Source of the DNA: AP-15 sp963788085 | GTDB taxonomy: Bacteria > Pseudomonadota > Alphaproteobacteria > ATCC43930 > CGMCC-115725 | Reading direction: 5' to 3' | Assembly: GCA_963788085.1 (NCBI GenBank) | Contig: CAWBFS010000033.1 | Location: forward strand, 1 to 64,000 | DNA length: 64,000 nucleotides | Part shown: one piece after another, positions 17,760 through 27,856 of the stretch | How the letters are laid out: each line of letters starts with the position of its first letter | Position numbering within the stretch: the first letter of the stretch is position 1 | Translations under genes and position numbers: made by a program | Notes under the pieces: generated by a model | What the model was told of the DNA's origin: nothing | The model's database searches: none | Seen by the model: the letters and a program-made list of their open reading frames with translations, nothing else

Positions 17760-19172
17760 TCATGGCGGCGCAACACCCGGCGGGCGGCGCTCGTGCCAGT
17801 CAGTGGCCGCTTGATACGCCTGCCCAATGCGCAGCGCGGTCCCCTCTTCGTAGCCGCGGCAGATGATCTGCAACGACAATGGCAGCCCATTGGCGGTGAA
17901 CCCATTGGGCAATGCCAGCGCACATAGCTCCAGCGCATTGACGAAACGCGTGAAATGCGCCGGAGTCGAAGCCTGATCGACTTTGTCGACCGGAATGGCG
18001 GCGGTCTGCGTGGTCGGCGTCACCAGTGCATCGACATCGGCCAGTGCTGCGGTGAATTCCCGTTTCGCCTTGTCGCGCTCCTCGAGCGCGCGCAGGTAAT
18101 CGCGCGCCGAGACGCCTCTGCCCGAGGCGATGCGGGGCCGTACTGCGTCATCGATCGGCAGGGTCATGTCATCGACGAGATGACCGACCAGGAAATATCC
18201 CTCGGCGCCGATTATCCGGCCGGTCAGATCGGTAAAATCGGCAAAGCGGCGCGGCAGTTCGACAGACACGATCTCGGCGCCAAGCCGAGCCAGCGTATCG
18301 AGCGAGGCGTCATAGGCGGCGAGCACCTCCGCCGCGACGCCATTGCGTTCCACATCGGGCATCCGGGCGAGCCGCAATCCGCGCACGCCGCGCCTCATTG
18401 CCGGCATCGGGTCGTCGGGCACGATGCCGCGGGTCCGCGGGTCGAGCGGGTCGGGGCCTTGCATCGCATTGTAGAGCAGCGCCGAGTCGCATGACCGAGC
18501 GGGCCAGCGGACCCGGGGTGTCGAGCGTCGGGGCGAGCGGCAATATTCCGTAGGTGCTGACCCGGCCGATCGTCGTCTTGAGGCCCGTGAGGCCGCACCA
18601 CGAGGCGGGCAATCGAACCGAGCCGCCGGTGTCGGTGCCGATCGCCCACGGCGCAAACCCGGCGGCGACCGCCACACCCGAGCCGCTGCTCGACCCGCCG
18701 GGGGTGCGCGCGACCGCGAGATCCCATGGGTTCCACGGCGTGCCGCGGTGCTGGTTGGTCCCCCAGCCGCCCATCGCGAACTCGACCGTATGCGTCTTGC
18801 CGATCACGATGAGCCCGGCGGCGATCAGCCTCTGCGCCAAGGTCGCGGTATAGGCCGAGCGCCGCTCGCGCCATACCTGCGAGCCACCGGTCGTGACCCG
18901 CCCTTCGATCTCGATCAGATCCTTCAGCGCAATCGGAATGCCGTGCAACGGCCCAATGCGATGCCCCGACCGGATCGCCTTGTCCGCCGCCTCGGCGGCC
19001 AGCCGCGCCTCTTTGTCATATACCTCGACAAAGGCGTGGAGCTTTCCGTCTTCCGCCCGATCCGTCTGAGCGCCGCATCGACGATATCGACCGGCGAGAG
19101 CCGCCCGGCGCCAATCTCGTCCGACATCACATGGGCCGGCAACAACGCCGGATCGGTATTGCGCGACGGCAT
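17760..19172 (-). CDS. Amidase signature family hydrolase, frame broken twice
   Basis: Reconstructed length is about 470 residues, normal for the family. The Ser-cisSer-Lys triad is visible: Lys in HGIPIALKDLIEIEG, cis-Ser in PGGSSSGSGVAVAAG and the nucleophile Ser in GTDTGGSVRLPAS. A missing base near 19070 and an extra base near 18480 move the frame; the protein reads on normally after each. The true start is ATG 19172 (MPSRNTDPALLPAHVMSDEI). Such enzymes hydrolyse amides to acid and ammonia. It may work with the solute-binding protein gene at 19631, also leftward. Confidence 0.85.
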
Positions 19173-19392
19173 GGCTTCCTCTCGAGGTGGCCTCCGCCCA
19201 GCATAGGCCTCCTGGCGCCGAGCCTGTCAATCCGCCGCGTCGTTGGGCGAGTGCATGGTGCCCTTCCGCCGCACTGGTGCTGGAGCGTCAGGCGCGATCG
19301 ACACCCCCTGCCATACGATCGCGCGTTATTCCGGCAGGCTGCTCGCGGGACCGGTCGCCCGTCAGGCCGCTGTATCGACAAATCGGACATTA

Positions 19393-19434
19393 TCAATTAA
19401 TATTAATTGACATTTTCGCCGTATAGAACATAAT
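19393..19434 (+). promoter_or_regulatory. Promoter with an 18-base palindromic operator
   Basis: TCAATTAATATTAATTGA (19393-19410) is a perfect palindrome in otherwise GC-rich DNA. Its right end is part of TTGACA (19407-19412), a consensus -35 box, followed after 16 bases by CATAAT (19429-19434), five of six matches to a -10 box. A bound dimer would block RNA polymerase. It points rightward, toward a short open frame with GGAGGGG before GTG 19474. The regulator is not evident. Confidence 0.6.
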
Positions 19435-19473
19435 GCGAACATTCGATCGCGAGTTCGTGCGGAGGGGACAGCC

Positions 19474-19560
19474 GTGGTGGTCGATTACGATTTCAGGCTG
19501 GCCGAAGCCACTTCCGAGGTAATGGCTGGCGGGGCTTGGCGGCTCTCGCCCTTGTATTGA
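19474..19560 (+). pseudogene. Short open frame behind the palindromic promoter; possible gene remnant
   Basis: GTG 19474 follows GGAGGGG by a good distance and encodes 28 residues (VVVDYDFRLAEATSEVMAGG, then AWRLSPLY). I see no continuation in another frame that I can identify, and at 19631 the next leftward gene ends. A strong promoter and ribosome site leading to 28 codons suggests the body of the gene has been deleted or frame-broken. No function can be given. Confidence 0.35.
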
Positions 19561-19630
19561 CGTTGCGCGCCGCGGTCGTCGGAGCTATTGCTGTTTTCCG
19601 CAATGCCGAGCGGTGCCTGGGTCGTCCACC

Positions 19631-20571
19631 TCATCGAGCACCTGGTCTAGCATTCCACAGTGGGGCGAACCGGGTCGCGACGACCCGATCATAGGGAGCC
19701 TCGCCGTGCAGGATGCCGATGTCGCGGGCGAATTGGTTCATGCCGGCGACAAACGCCGGCGAGATCGTGGCGTCGTAGAACGGCAGATCGCGGCGGATCA
19801 GCTCGGCGATCAGCTCCGCCTCGGCGGGCGGGAAGAGCTTGCGGCCGACCTCGGCGGCGCGTTCCGGGTCGGCTCTGAGCGCTGCGTGGGTGTTGACGAT
19901 CGCGCGGATCGCGGCGGCCGCCACTTCCGGAGAGCCGTCGATCAGCCGGTCGGTCGCCGCCACCGAGGCCATCGTGTAATTGAAGCAGGGCTTTGGCCCG
20001 TCGCCGCGGCGCACGTCGAGGATTACGGTGCCGACGCCGCGGCGCACCGCGACTTCGGCGCCCATGCCGTTCGCCCAGAACCCGTCGATCTTGCCCTCTT
20101 CGAGCGCCTTGGCGGCGGTCAGCCCGAAATTCACGGTAGCTCCGGTGGCGCCCGGGACCGGGGCGATCGTCGACCGCCGTCGCGCTCGAGATCGATCCCG
20201 GCCTCGATCAGCAGCCGCTTCAGACCCATCTCGACCCAGGGCGCCGCCCCGATGCGCCGGCCGCGGACCGCGCCGATGTCGCCGCGCGCGGCGCCGAGAT
20301 CGGCGCGCATGACGAGAAACCAGTACATGCCCTGCGCCTGCGCGCATAGCAATTTTACGCCCTGCCACTCGGGAAAGGCGGCGAGCGCCGAATGCGCCGA
20401 GCCGGCGACGAAATCGACCCTGCCGTCGCGCATCGCGCGATAGGCCTCGTCGACCGGGAAGATCAGCTCCAGCGAGACCTCCAGCCCCTCCCTCTCCAAA
20501 AAGCCGAGCGCAACCGCCGCTACGGCCGGGAAATAGGAATTCGAGATCAGATCGGGGACGGCGAGCTTCAT
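19631..20571 (-). CDS. ABC transporter solute-binding protein, NMT1/SsuA-like, one frame shift
   Basis: The N terminus (KLAVPDLISNSYFPAVAAVA, LGFLEREGLEVSLELIFPVD, EAYRAMRDGRVDFVAGSAHS) is the first lobe of an NMT1/SsuA/TauA-type periplasmic binding protein. A base is missing near 20160; after it the second lobe continues (ALEEGKIDGFWANGMGAEVA). Reconstructed length is about 313 residues. No signal peptide is present, unlike secreted family members. No permease or ATPase gene adjoins it. The ligand is unknown. Confidence 0.75.
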
Positions 20572-20711
20572 CGCATCATCCTAAGGATTTCGACGGCGTG
20601 GCGGCCGGGCGGTCAGGGCGGCGGGGGCACCATTAACATCAGCAGTATCGCGATCGCCAATATGATCACCAGGGAGCTTTCGAGAACCGGGATCGGCAGG
20701 GCGAGCCTCCG

Positions 20712-21290
20712 TCAGCTGCGCTCGACCTCGCCCGCGACGCGGTCGAGCGCCTCGGTGATCGTGCGCACTTGTCCGGCATCGAGCGGACCTCTGCCGAGAC
20801 GGATCGACAGCGCCATCTCCAAATTGTGCATTGCCCGCCGGATCTCCGGCGCCGGGCCGCCGCCCGAGCTGCGGCTCGCTTCCGCCATCCGGGTGAAGAT
20901 CGCGTCGACGAGCGCCTTGTTGGCGGCCAGGAACTGCGCACCCTCCTCGGTGATCGAGTAGAGCTTTTTGGTGCCGCCGCCGCTTTCCGACCGCAAATAG
21001 CCGAGTTCTTCGAGATGGGTCAAAGTCGGGTAGACGACCCCTGGGCTCGGGCTATAGGTCCCGCCGAATTTCTCCTCGATGGCCTTGATCAGCTCATAGC
21101 CGTGGCTCGGCTTCTCTGCGATCAGCCGCAGCAGGACATGGCGCAGATCGCCATGATCGAAAACACGACCGAGCGGCCCGCGCCGGCCACCACCATGATG
21201 GTGGTGGCGACTGCCAAAGCGTCCGCCTCCGAAGCCGAAGGGGCCTCGTGAGTGCCTTTGACCGTGGGTACCTCGAAATCCGAACATCAA
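20712..21290 (-). CDS. PadR-family regulator with His-rich N terminus (YqjI-like)
   Basis: The protein has 192 residues. Residues 9-38 are rich in His, Gly and Arg, with RFGSRHHHHGGGRRG. A PadR winged helix follows (LRHVLLRLIAEKPSHGYELI, SPSPGVVYPTLTHLEELGYL), then a helical dimerisation tail. The arrangement matches E. coli YqjI, a nickel/iron-responsive PadR repressor whose His-rich head binds metal. Metal sensing here is inferred from that likeness. It lies 15 bases downstream of the dioxygenase gene in the same direction and may bind the palindrome at 21744. Confidence 0.85.
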   Translation of the reverse strand: MMFGFRGTHGQRHSRGPFGFGGGRFGSRHHHHGGGRRGPLGRVFDHGDLRHVLLRLIAEKPSHGYELIKAIEEKFGGTYSPSPGVVYPTLTHLEELGYLRSESGGGTKKLYSITEEGAQFLAANKALVDAIFTRMAEASRSSGGGPAPEIRRAMHNLEMALSIRLGRGPLDAGQVRTITEALDRVAGEVERS

Positions 21291-21305
21291 GAAATCCTTT
21301 GTAAA

Positions 21306-21704
21306 TCACGCGCCGGCGCGTTCAGCAGTGGGTAACAGCCCGGGCCGATATGCCGGACGGAGCGTCTTGAGGCGCAAAGGAACGGGCGTCCCGAGCCACA
21401 GCGCATAAATGCTGTGATCGTCGACTGAGTCGTCGGTCAGCGGATGGACCAGGACATCGAGACCCGCCCGGTTCAGCATCAGCCATGGCACGACGTTCTG
21501 AAACTCTGCGGTGGTGAAAATGATCTGAAGGTTCGCAATTGGATGCGGGCCAACCGGACCGTCGCGGAACCCTCCGAACTTGACGGCGAACTTCTTGCCG
21601 ATCGCCTCGGCAAGTCGCTCGGCGGTCGGCTTGGTCTCGGTGTTGTAGTAGACGTGGGCGTGATAGCCGCTGACCTTGATAGGCGTGGGTTTTGGATCGG
21701 GCAT
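21306..21704 (-). CDS. DOPA 4,5-dioxygenase family ring-cleaving enzyme
   Basis: This small 132-residue protein has the His motifs of the DOPA 4,5-dioxygenase family: YHAHVYYNTETKPTAERL near residue 13, GPHPIANLQIIF near residue 53 and LVHPLTDDSVDDHSIYALWL near the end. Family members cleave catechol-type rings beside a hydroxyl using non-haem iron. CAGGAG precedes ATG 21704 by 8 bases. It shares an operon with the PadR regulator and is divergent from the cupin/TauD/aminotransferase genes. The natural substrate is unknown. Confidence 0.82.
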   Translation of the reverse strand: MPDPKPTPIKVSGYHAHVYYNTETKPTAERLAEAIGKKFAVKFGGFRDGPVGPHPIANLQIIFTTAEFQNVVPWLMLNRAGLDVLVHPLTDDSVDDHSIYALWLGTPVPLRLKTLRPAYRPGLLPTAERAGA

Positions 21705-21743
21705 CTTCGTACTCCTGTTGGTTTGATGCATTCGACTGTTATG

Positions 21744-21753
21744 AGATATATCT
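21744..21753. promoter_or_regulatory. Candidate operator in the dioxygenase/cupin divergent promoter
   Basis: AGATATATCT is a perfect 10-base palindrome in the short AT-rich spacer between two divergent transcription units. PadR proteins bind AT-rich dyads, and a PadR gene lies in the leftward unit. The assignment rests on position and symmetry only. Confidence 0.4.
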
Positions 21754-21833
21754 AAATACGATCGATGTCAAAACTCGTGAACCACCCTTATGCACATGAT
21801 AAGATCACCCACCGCAGAGGAGTGGAGCAGGAC

Positions 21834-22313
21834 GTGAACGAGGAGCGCGAGCACCAACCGATCGATTGGAAGACGCACGGCGTCAAGGTGATCCCGGGCG
21901 ATCAGCTCGACCCCAACACCGCACAGACACCCGGCATGGACCGCGCCGCCGCGATCAATCTCGCCCGGGTCGGGGCGCAAAAGATCTGGGCCGGCACGGT
22001 CAAGATCCATCCCAACGCAAAGACTGGCGCGCATCACCACGGGCACCTCGAGAGCGTGATCTATGTCCTCAAGGGCCGGGCGCGGATGCGCTGGGGCGAG
22101 CAGTTGGAATATGTCGCCGAAGCGGGGCCCGGCGATTTCATTTTTGTGCCGCCCTATGTGCCGCACCAGGAGATCAACGCCTCGACCGAGGAGACGCTCG
22201 AATGCGTCTTGGTGCGCAGCGACAACGAGGCGGTCGTCGTCAACCTCGACATCGAGCCGATCGAGCGCCCGCAGGAGGTGCGCTGGATCGACCCCATCCA
22301 CAAGCACGGCTGA
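21834..22313 (+). CDS. Cupin-domain protein
   Basis: This single-domain cupin has about 159 residues. The metal ligands sit in GAHHHGHLESVIYVLKGRAR, followed by the second motif GPGDFIFVPPYVPHQEINAS. GTG 21834 is preferred because GGAG lies 6 bases before it and close relatives begin near here. ATG 21765, in the same frame, is an alternative that adds 23 residues. It is first in a rightward run with a TauD-like oxygenase and an aminotransferase. It may act as a small-molecule dioxygenase or isomerase, or a binding protein. Confidence 0.82.
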   Translation: MNEEREHQPIDWKTHGVKVIPGDQLDPNTAQTPGMDRAAAINLARVGAQKIWAGTVKIHPNAKTGAHHHGHLESVIYVLKGRARMRWGEQLEYVAEAGPGDFIFVPPYVPHQEINASTEETLECVLVRSDNEAVVVNLDIEPIERPQEVRWIDPIHKHG

Positions 22314-22318
22314 CTGAA

Positions 22319-23288
22319 GTGACACCAATCGACATGCCGATCGAGGGGCCGAGCGTCTGGACGCGCAAGGACGTCCGCCCCGAGGAGTACCGGGTTGATC
22401 TCTCGGCCGCCTGTCTCGACGAGATCCGCCGGGCAGCCGATGAAATCAGAGCTTACCCGTTGCCGACCATCCTGCGCGCCCCCGGCGATTTCGCGATGCC
22501 GACGTGTCGTCGGGAGATGGCGCGAGTGCGCGAGATGCTTGACCACGGCCGGCGTTTCGCGATCGTCGACCGCCTGCCCATGGCCGAAATCGACGCAACC
22601 GAGGCGACGGCGATCTACTGGCTGTTGTCGAGCATGGTGTCGCGCCCGGTGGCGCAGAAAGCTCGACGGCACGATGATCTACGACGTGCTCGATACCGGG
22701 CAGCAGGCGCTCCCCGGATCAGGCGTCCGCCCGGACAAGACCAACATCGAGATCCGCTTTCACAACGACAACGCCTATAACGACACGCCGCCCGACTATG
22801 TCGGTCTGCTCTGCCTGCGCCCGGCGCAAAGCGGCGGGCACAGCCGCGTCATCAGCTTTCATACCGTCCACAATGCCGTCAACGAGCGCCGTCCGGACGT
22901 GCTCGAGCGCCTCTACCGGCCATTCTGGTTCGACCGCCAGCGCGAACATCGCCCCGGCGAAAGCCCGATCTTTTCGGCGCCGGTATTCGAGACGACGGGA
23001 GAAGTGCAGGGCAGGTTCAGCGCGCACCAGATCACCGGCGGATACGCGTTGCGAGGCGACCCGGTCGACGACCAAGGCGAGGCCGCGATCACGGCGATGC
23101 TCGACATTTTCGAGGAAGACGGCCTCTCGGTCGATTTCGACCTCGAGCCCGGCCAGATCCAGTTCGTCCACAACCGGGCGCTCGGTCACAGCCGAACCGC
23201 CTTTGTCGACCACCCCGACCCCGGATGCAAACGTCACCTCGTGCGCTTGTGGCTGCGCGACCACGGCCGCCGTGCCTACCCGGGCTAA
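22319..23288 (+). CDS. TauD/TfdA-family Fe(II)/2-oxoglutarate dioxygenase, one frame shift
   Basis: The first part (SVWTRKDVRPEEYRVDLSAA) reads from GTG 22319, or ATG 22334. An extra G near 22662 (CAGAAAGCTCGAC) shifts the frame; the protein then continues as KLDGTMIYDVLDTGQQALPG. The iron ligands are the H-x-D in IRFHNDNAYND and the distal His in FVHNRALGHSRTAF, whose Arg should bind 2-oxoglutarate. Reconstructed length is about 322 residues. It hydroxylates an unknown substrate, perhaps one then handled by the adjoining aminotransferase, whose GTG start overlaps its end. Confidence 0.83.
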
Positions 23289-24598
23289 CATCGATATCGC
23301 GGCGGCGCTCGCCGAGGCCGAAGGCCTCTACCGCGAGCGCAACCCGAAGAGTCTCGCGCAGCATCGTGAGGCCTGCGCGGCGATGCCTGGCGGCAATACC
23401 CGCTCGGCGATCCATGTCGATCCGTTCCCGTTGACGATGACGTGTGGCGAGGGAGCGCGGCTGTGGGATCTCGACGGGCACGAATATATCGATTTCCTCA
23501 GCGAGTTCACCGCCGGCATCTATGGCCACTCGCACCCTGCGATCCGCAAAGCAATAGAGGCAGCGCTCGCCGACGGGCTCAATTTCGGCGCACATAATGC
23601 ACTCGAAGCGCGGTTTGCCGCGGCGATCTGCGCCCGCTTTCCGTCGATCGAGCTGGTCCGCTTCACCAATTCCGGCACCGAGGCCAATTTGATGGCGGTC
23701 AGTGCGGCGAGGGCCATCACCGGCCGTCCGAAGATTTTGGTGTTCAAGGGCGGCTACCATGGCGGAGTGTTTTATTTCCGCGGCCATGGCAGCGCGCTCA
23801 ATGCGCCGTTCGAGTACCTGCTCGGAAAGTACAATGACCTCGCGGCAGTCGAAGCATTGGTGCGGCCGCACCGCGGCGAGCTCGCCGCGATCCTGATCGA
23901 GCCGATGCAGGGCACCACCGGCTGCATCCCGGCGGAGCGCTCGTTTCTCGCCGGATTGCGCGCGCTGGCCGAACGAAACCGGGGCGCTGCTCATCTTCGA
24001 CGAGGTCATGACCTCGCGCCTGGCGCCGGGCGGGTTGCAGGAGGCGCACGGCATCCTCCCCGATCTGACGACGCTCGGCAAATATGTCGGCGGCGGCATG
24101 AGCTTTGGCGCTTTTGGCGGGCGCGCCGATCTGATGGAGCGCTTCGACCCGCGACGGCCGGATGCCTTCCAGCATGCCGGCACCTTCAACAACAATGTGC
24201 TGACGATGAATGCCGGGCTCGTGGGCCTCACCGAGGTCTACACTCCGGAGCGCGCCCGCGCCCTCAATGCCGCGGGCGATCGCTTGCGCGAGCGGCTCAA
24301 TGCAGTGGCACGCCGGCATCGGCTTGCAATGCAGTTCACCGGGCTCGGCTCGATGATCGCAGTGCACATGACCGATGGTCCGATCCGCTCACAGGAAGAC
24401 GCTGAACGCGGCAACGGCGCACTGCGCGACCTCTTCTATTTCGATCTCCTCGCGCGCGGCATCTGGTTCGCCAAACGCGGCATGTTCGCCCTGTCCATCG
24501 CTCTTGACGAAGCGGACGGCGACAAGCTTGTCGAAGCAGTGGAGGAATTCGCCCAGTCCCGCGCTCCACTGTTCGAATTATCGAGCAGCTACGCCTAA
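23272..24598 (+). CDS. Class III aminotransferase / glutamate-semialdehyde aminomutase-like, one frame shift
   Basis: Reconstructed length is about 441 residues. Landmarks are AMPGGNTRSAIHVDPFPLTM at the start, FTNSGTEANLMAVSAARAIT for the phosphate pocket, LIEPMQGTTG, and the PLP lysine in DLTTLGKYVGGGMSFGAFGG. An extra A near 23980 (CGAAACCGG) breaks the frame just before the expected FDEVMTSR. GTG 23272 overlaps the oxygenase gene by 17 bases. The fold fits transamination or 1,2-aminomutation; the substrate is unknown. Confidence 0.84.
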
Positions 24599-25654
24599 AC
24601 GGCGGCTTGGGCGGCTCGGATATGTGCAGCTAGCAGCGAGGGCAGCCGCGCCGGATCGCCGCGCGCCATGCCGCATTCCGTGGCGACGCCGTCGACCCGG
24701 GCATGGCGCCGCGCCGCGGTCAGCCGTGCCACATCGCCTTGCGCGTCGTCGTGATGGATGAGGCCGAGATAAAGCCCGGTCTCCTGGCCCAGGCGCAGAT
24801 TTTCCAGTGGCGCGAAATAGCCGTCATCGGTCCGGTTCTTGGGCACCGGCATATGGAAGAACTGGATCGGGCGCTTGACCCTGCTGCTGATCGCATTGGT
24901 CATCTCGACCATGATGCCCATGTCTTTGGGCTGAACGACGTGCTCGTCGGCCGGGCTGCCGTAGCAGAGATGGTAGCCGAGCTCGACCGCAGCCGGCACC
25001 GCGTCGCCGATCTTGGTCAAGACCGCGAGTGTTTCGCTGCGGAAATCGACTGGTCCCTTTTCGTAATAGCCTTCCCAAGCCAGCACTTCCTGGCACACAT
25101 CCCATTGCACGGCGAGGCGGTCATTGGGGATTGCTCCGGCGATCATCGCAACTTCGCCGATCAGGTGCTCGGTGAGGGCGGGCAACAGCATCGGCCGGTC
25201 CGCCGGCACCATGTTGTTGTAGGTTGGCGCGATCGGCGTCGGGAGCGAGACCTGGAACTTCACATTCTCAGGAATGACAGCGGCCGTCTGCAGCCGCTCG
25301 AACAAGCTCCAGGACGCTATCGCCATCTCGGCATAGCCGGTTTTGAACGTGCCGGGATCGGGCTTGACGCCGGGCTTGATGCGCAGCCGCGGGGATTTCG
25401 CGCAGCACCTTGCCGTCCCATTGCGTGAACTTGAAGGGCGGCACGTCTGTGGCGAGCTCGATCGCCGGGTTTTCGGCAAGAACATCCTGCAAAAAGCGGA
25501 TCCAGGTCTTGCGGATGCCGGTCTCGCCGTCGGGCAGGCGCAGCAGATAAGGCCCAGCCGCTTTGGCGAGAGTACGGAAGACGGTTTCAGCATCCGGCAA
25601 CGGGATGCTGCCGACGAAGTGGACGATCGGATGGTTGCTGCGGTCGGCGGCCAT
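24595..25654 (-). CDS. MetE/UROD-superfamily-like protein of unknown function, one frame shift
   Basis: The protein has about 352 residues once an extra base near 25395 is removed. It starts IVHFVGSIPLPDAETVFRTL and includes LPDGETGIRKTWIRFLQDVL, VQWDVCQEVLAWEGYYEKG, ELGYHLCYGSPADEH and the closing ATECGMARGDPARLPSLL. The order of His, Cys and Glu positions recalls the TIM barrel of cobalamin-independent methionine synthase and UROD. Exact chemistry is unknown. It converges on the aminotransferase gene, their stops overlapping by 4 bases. Confidence 0.65.
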
Positions 25655-25756
25655 GGCGCTCTCCCCGGCGGTAATGCGTTCGCGCCACCCTAGCCCAATT
25701 GCCGCCTTGCGCGAAGCCGGCTGCGGCTGCGGCTAATTACCGAGAGACGGCAATGG

Positions 25757-25970
25757 TCATGCGGCAACCTCGATATATTCGACCTGAACTCGACGGTTGC
25801 GGAATGGGCACGCCGTCTTCCCGTAAGCCCGTCAAGTGGAATTCTATTGCCTCTCGGATCAGTTGCTCTGCTTCCTCGATCGTCGTGCCCGTGGCAATGC
25901 ATCCGGGCAAATCCGGCACATAAGCTGAATAATTGTTCTCGGCCTTCTCTATAACTACGGCATATCGCAT
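25757..25970 (-). CDS. hicB: HicB-type antitoxin, C terminus shifted by one base
   Basis: RYAVVIEKAENNYSAYVPDL, PGCIATGTTIEEAEQLIREA and IEFHLTGLREDGVPIPQPSS form the compact HicB partial RNase-H fold. As written the frame runs to 25737 with an odd end. Removing one base near 25785 gives QVEYIEVAA and a stop at 25757, the normal HicB ending, for a 70-residue protein. GAGGAA precedes ATG 25970. HicB binds and silences HicA and represses its own promoter. A full hicA is missing; only a remnant lies just upstream. Confidence 0.82.
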
Positions 25971-25977
25971 GCGTTCC

Positions 25978-26028
25978 TCACTGCTTGAGATCGGCACAGA
26001 ACAACCACAAAATCTCGCTTACCTTCAT
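25978..26028 (-). pseudogene. Vestigial hicA toxin fragment
   Basis: A 16-codon frame immediately upstream of hicB reads MKVSEILWLFCADLKQ and stops. The first seven residues match the usual HicA start (MKVxEVI), and the last three recall its end (SILKQAGL). This is what an internal deletion of hicA would leave. HicA is an mRNA interferase that binds double-stranded RNA with one catalytic His, which is absent here. The gene order hicA-hicB is the normal one. The assignment is inference from position and short likeness. Confidence 0.45.
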
Positions 26029-26165
26029 CTCGCGAAAATAGCGATCCAAATCTGGATTTGCGAGCCGTTGCCCTGGGCCTGAAAGAACGGAGGAGACACT
26101 CGTCCAAAAGCTGGTCTAAAGTCGGGTAAACCCAGCAATAAGGGTGGTCGCGTTGGAGGATAAGG

Positions 26166-27762
26166 ATGCAGTCGTTTGTGCGCGGTCGCGACAAGCTTGC
26201 CCCCTACGTGGACACCGCCGGCATGAGGCGCCGGGACCTTCTGACCCTTGCCGCGTTCGGCCTGATCGCCGGCGAGCCCGGCTTCGCCATCGCTGCCGGC
26301 CCGGACGGAGAGCTGACCTGGGGGGTGCACGTCTCGCTCGCGCCGGTGTGGTTCGACCCGGCCGACGTCTCGGGGATCATCACGCCGTTCATGGTGCTTT
26401 ATGCGCTGCATGATGCGGTGGTGAAACTAATGCCGGGTCAGCCCTCTCCGGTGCCGAGCCTCGCCGAGGCGTGGTCTGCATCGGAAGACGGGCTTTCCTA
26501 CGATTTCACGTTGCGGGACGGGGCCTTGTTCCACAACGGCGACCCGGTGACGGCCGAAGACGTCAAGTTCTCTTTCGAGCGGTATCGCGGTGCCTCGCAC
26601 GATCTGATGATGGAGCGCGTCGCCGCGGTGGAGATCCCCGATCCCCGGCATGTGCGTTTCAAGCTCAAGCGGCCGTGGCCCGACTTTTTAATGTTTTATG
26701 CGACGGCAACGGCGGCGGGATGGATCGTCCCGAAGAAATATGTCGAGAAGGTCGGCGACGAGGGGTTCAAGAAAGCGCCAGTGGGCGCGGGACCCTATAA
26801 ATTCGTCTCGTTCAAACCCGGCATCGAGCTGGTTATGGAGTCCTTCGACCAGTATTGGCGCAAGCCGCCCGATGTGAAGCGGCTCGTCTTCAAGGTGATC
26901 CCCGACGAAAGCACGCGATCTGGCCGCTCTCAAACGCGGCGAGATCGACATCGTCTATTCGATCCGCGGCGAGCTCGCCGAAGAATTGCGACGCACGCCG
27001 GGGCTGACCCTGAAGCCAGCGGTCGTGCAGGGCGTCTTCTGCCTCTATTTCCCGGACCAGTGGGAGCCGAAATCACCGTGGCACGATGAGCGGGTACGGC
27101 GCGCCGCGAGCCTGGCGATCGACCGCGAGGGAACCAACGAGGCGCTGACGCTCGGCTATTCGCTAATCACCGGCAACCCGATCGTTCCGGACCATTACGA
27201 ATTCTTCTGGAAGCCTCCGGCACCGGTCTATGACCCGGAAAAAGCAAAACAGCTGCTCGCGGAAGCGGGTTACCCCAAAGGCTTCGACGCCGGTGATTAC
27301 TATTGCAACTCCTCTTACGCAAATATTGGCGAAGCGGTTCTCGACAATTTGCATGCGGTCGGCATCCGGCCGAAGCTTCGGCCAATCGAGCGGGCTGCAT
27401 TCATCAAGGGGTTCTCCGAGAAAACCTTCAAAAACATCATTCAGGCCGGCCCCGGCGCGTTCGGCAATGCCGCGACCCGGCTCGAAGCGCATATCGTCAA
27501 GGGCGGGGTTTTCGTCTACGGCAGCTATCCCGACCTCGACGAGCTGTACCAGCAGCAGGCGGTCGAGCTCGATCACCAGAAACGCGAGGCGATCCTGCAC
27601 AAGATGCAGCAGATCGTCTACGAACGGACGATCTACGCGCCGATCTGGCAATTGGCCTTTATCAACGGCGTCGGCCCGCGGGTGGGCGAGTCGGGGTTCG
27701 GGCTGATCCCCCGCTTCCCCTACACCGCGCCCTACGAGGACATCACCTTGAAAGGGGCATAG
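26166..27762 (+). CDS. Peptide-type ABC solute-binding protein, tandem copy 1, one frame shift
   Basis: This SBP_bac_5 (DppA/OppA-type) protein has about 531 residues. A twin-arginine-like signal (MRRRDLLTLAAFGLIAGEPG) leads to the mature part GELTWGVHVSLAPVWFDPAD. An extra base near 26920 breaks the frame within DESTR; it resumes as LAALKRGEIDIVYSIRGELA. It is the first of three tandem paralogues ahead of two permeases and two ATPases. It should capture a peptide or similar amphiphilic solute in the periplasm and hand it to that transporter. Confidence 0.86.
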
Positions 27763-27856
27763 CGTCCGCGCTCTTTTCGGGAGCCGTGACATTCGCGCAT
27801 CGCTGGTCTACCTTATACGCAAGGCTCGGAAAGGGCCCGGCTGAACGGAGGAGGCC

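Noticed and set aside
22798..24405. A 535-codon frame with a Ser/Thr/Arg-rich head before an aminotransferase.
   Set aside because: The head is the shadow of the TauD-like gene; the aminotransferase starts at GTG 23272.
25955..26194. A 79-codon leftward frame upstream of hicB as the hicA toxin.
   Set aside because: It has no HicA features; the only HicA-like text is the 16-codon stub in another frame at 25978-26028.
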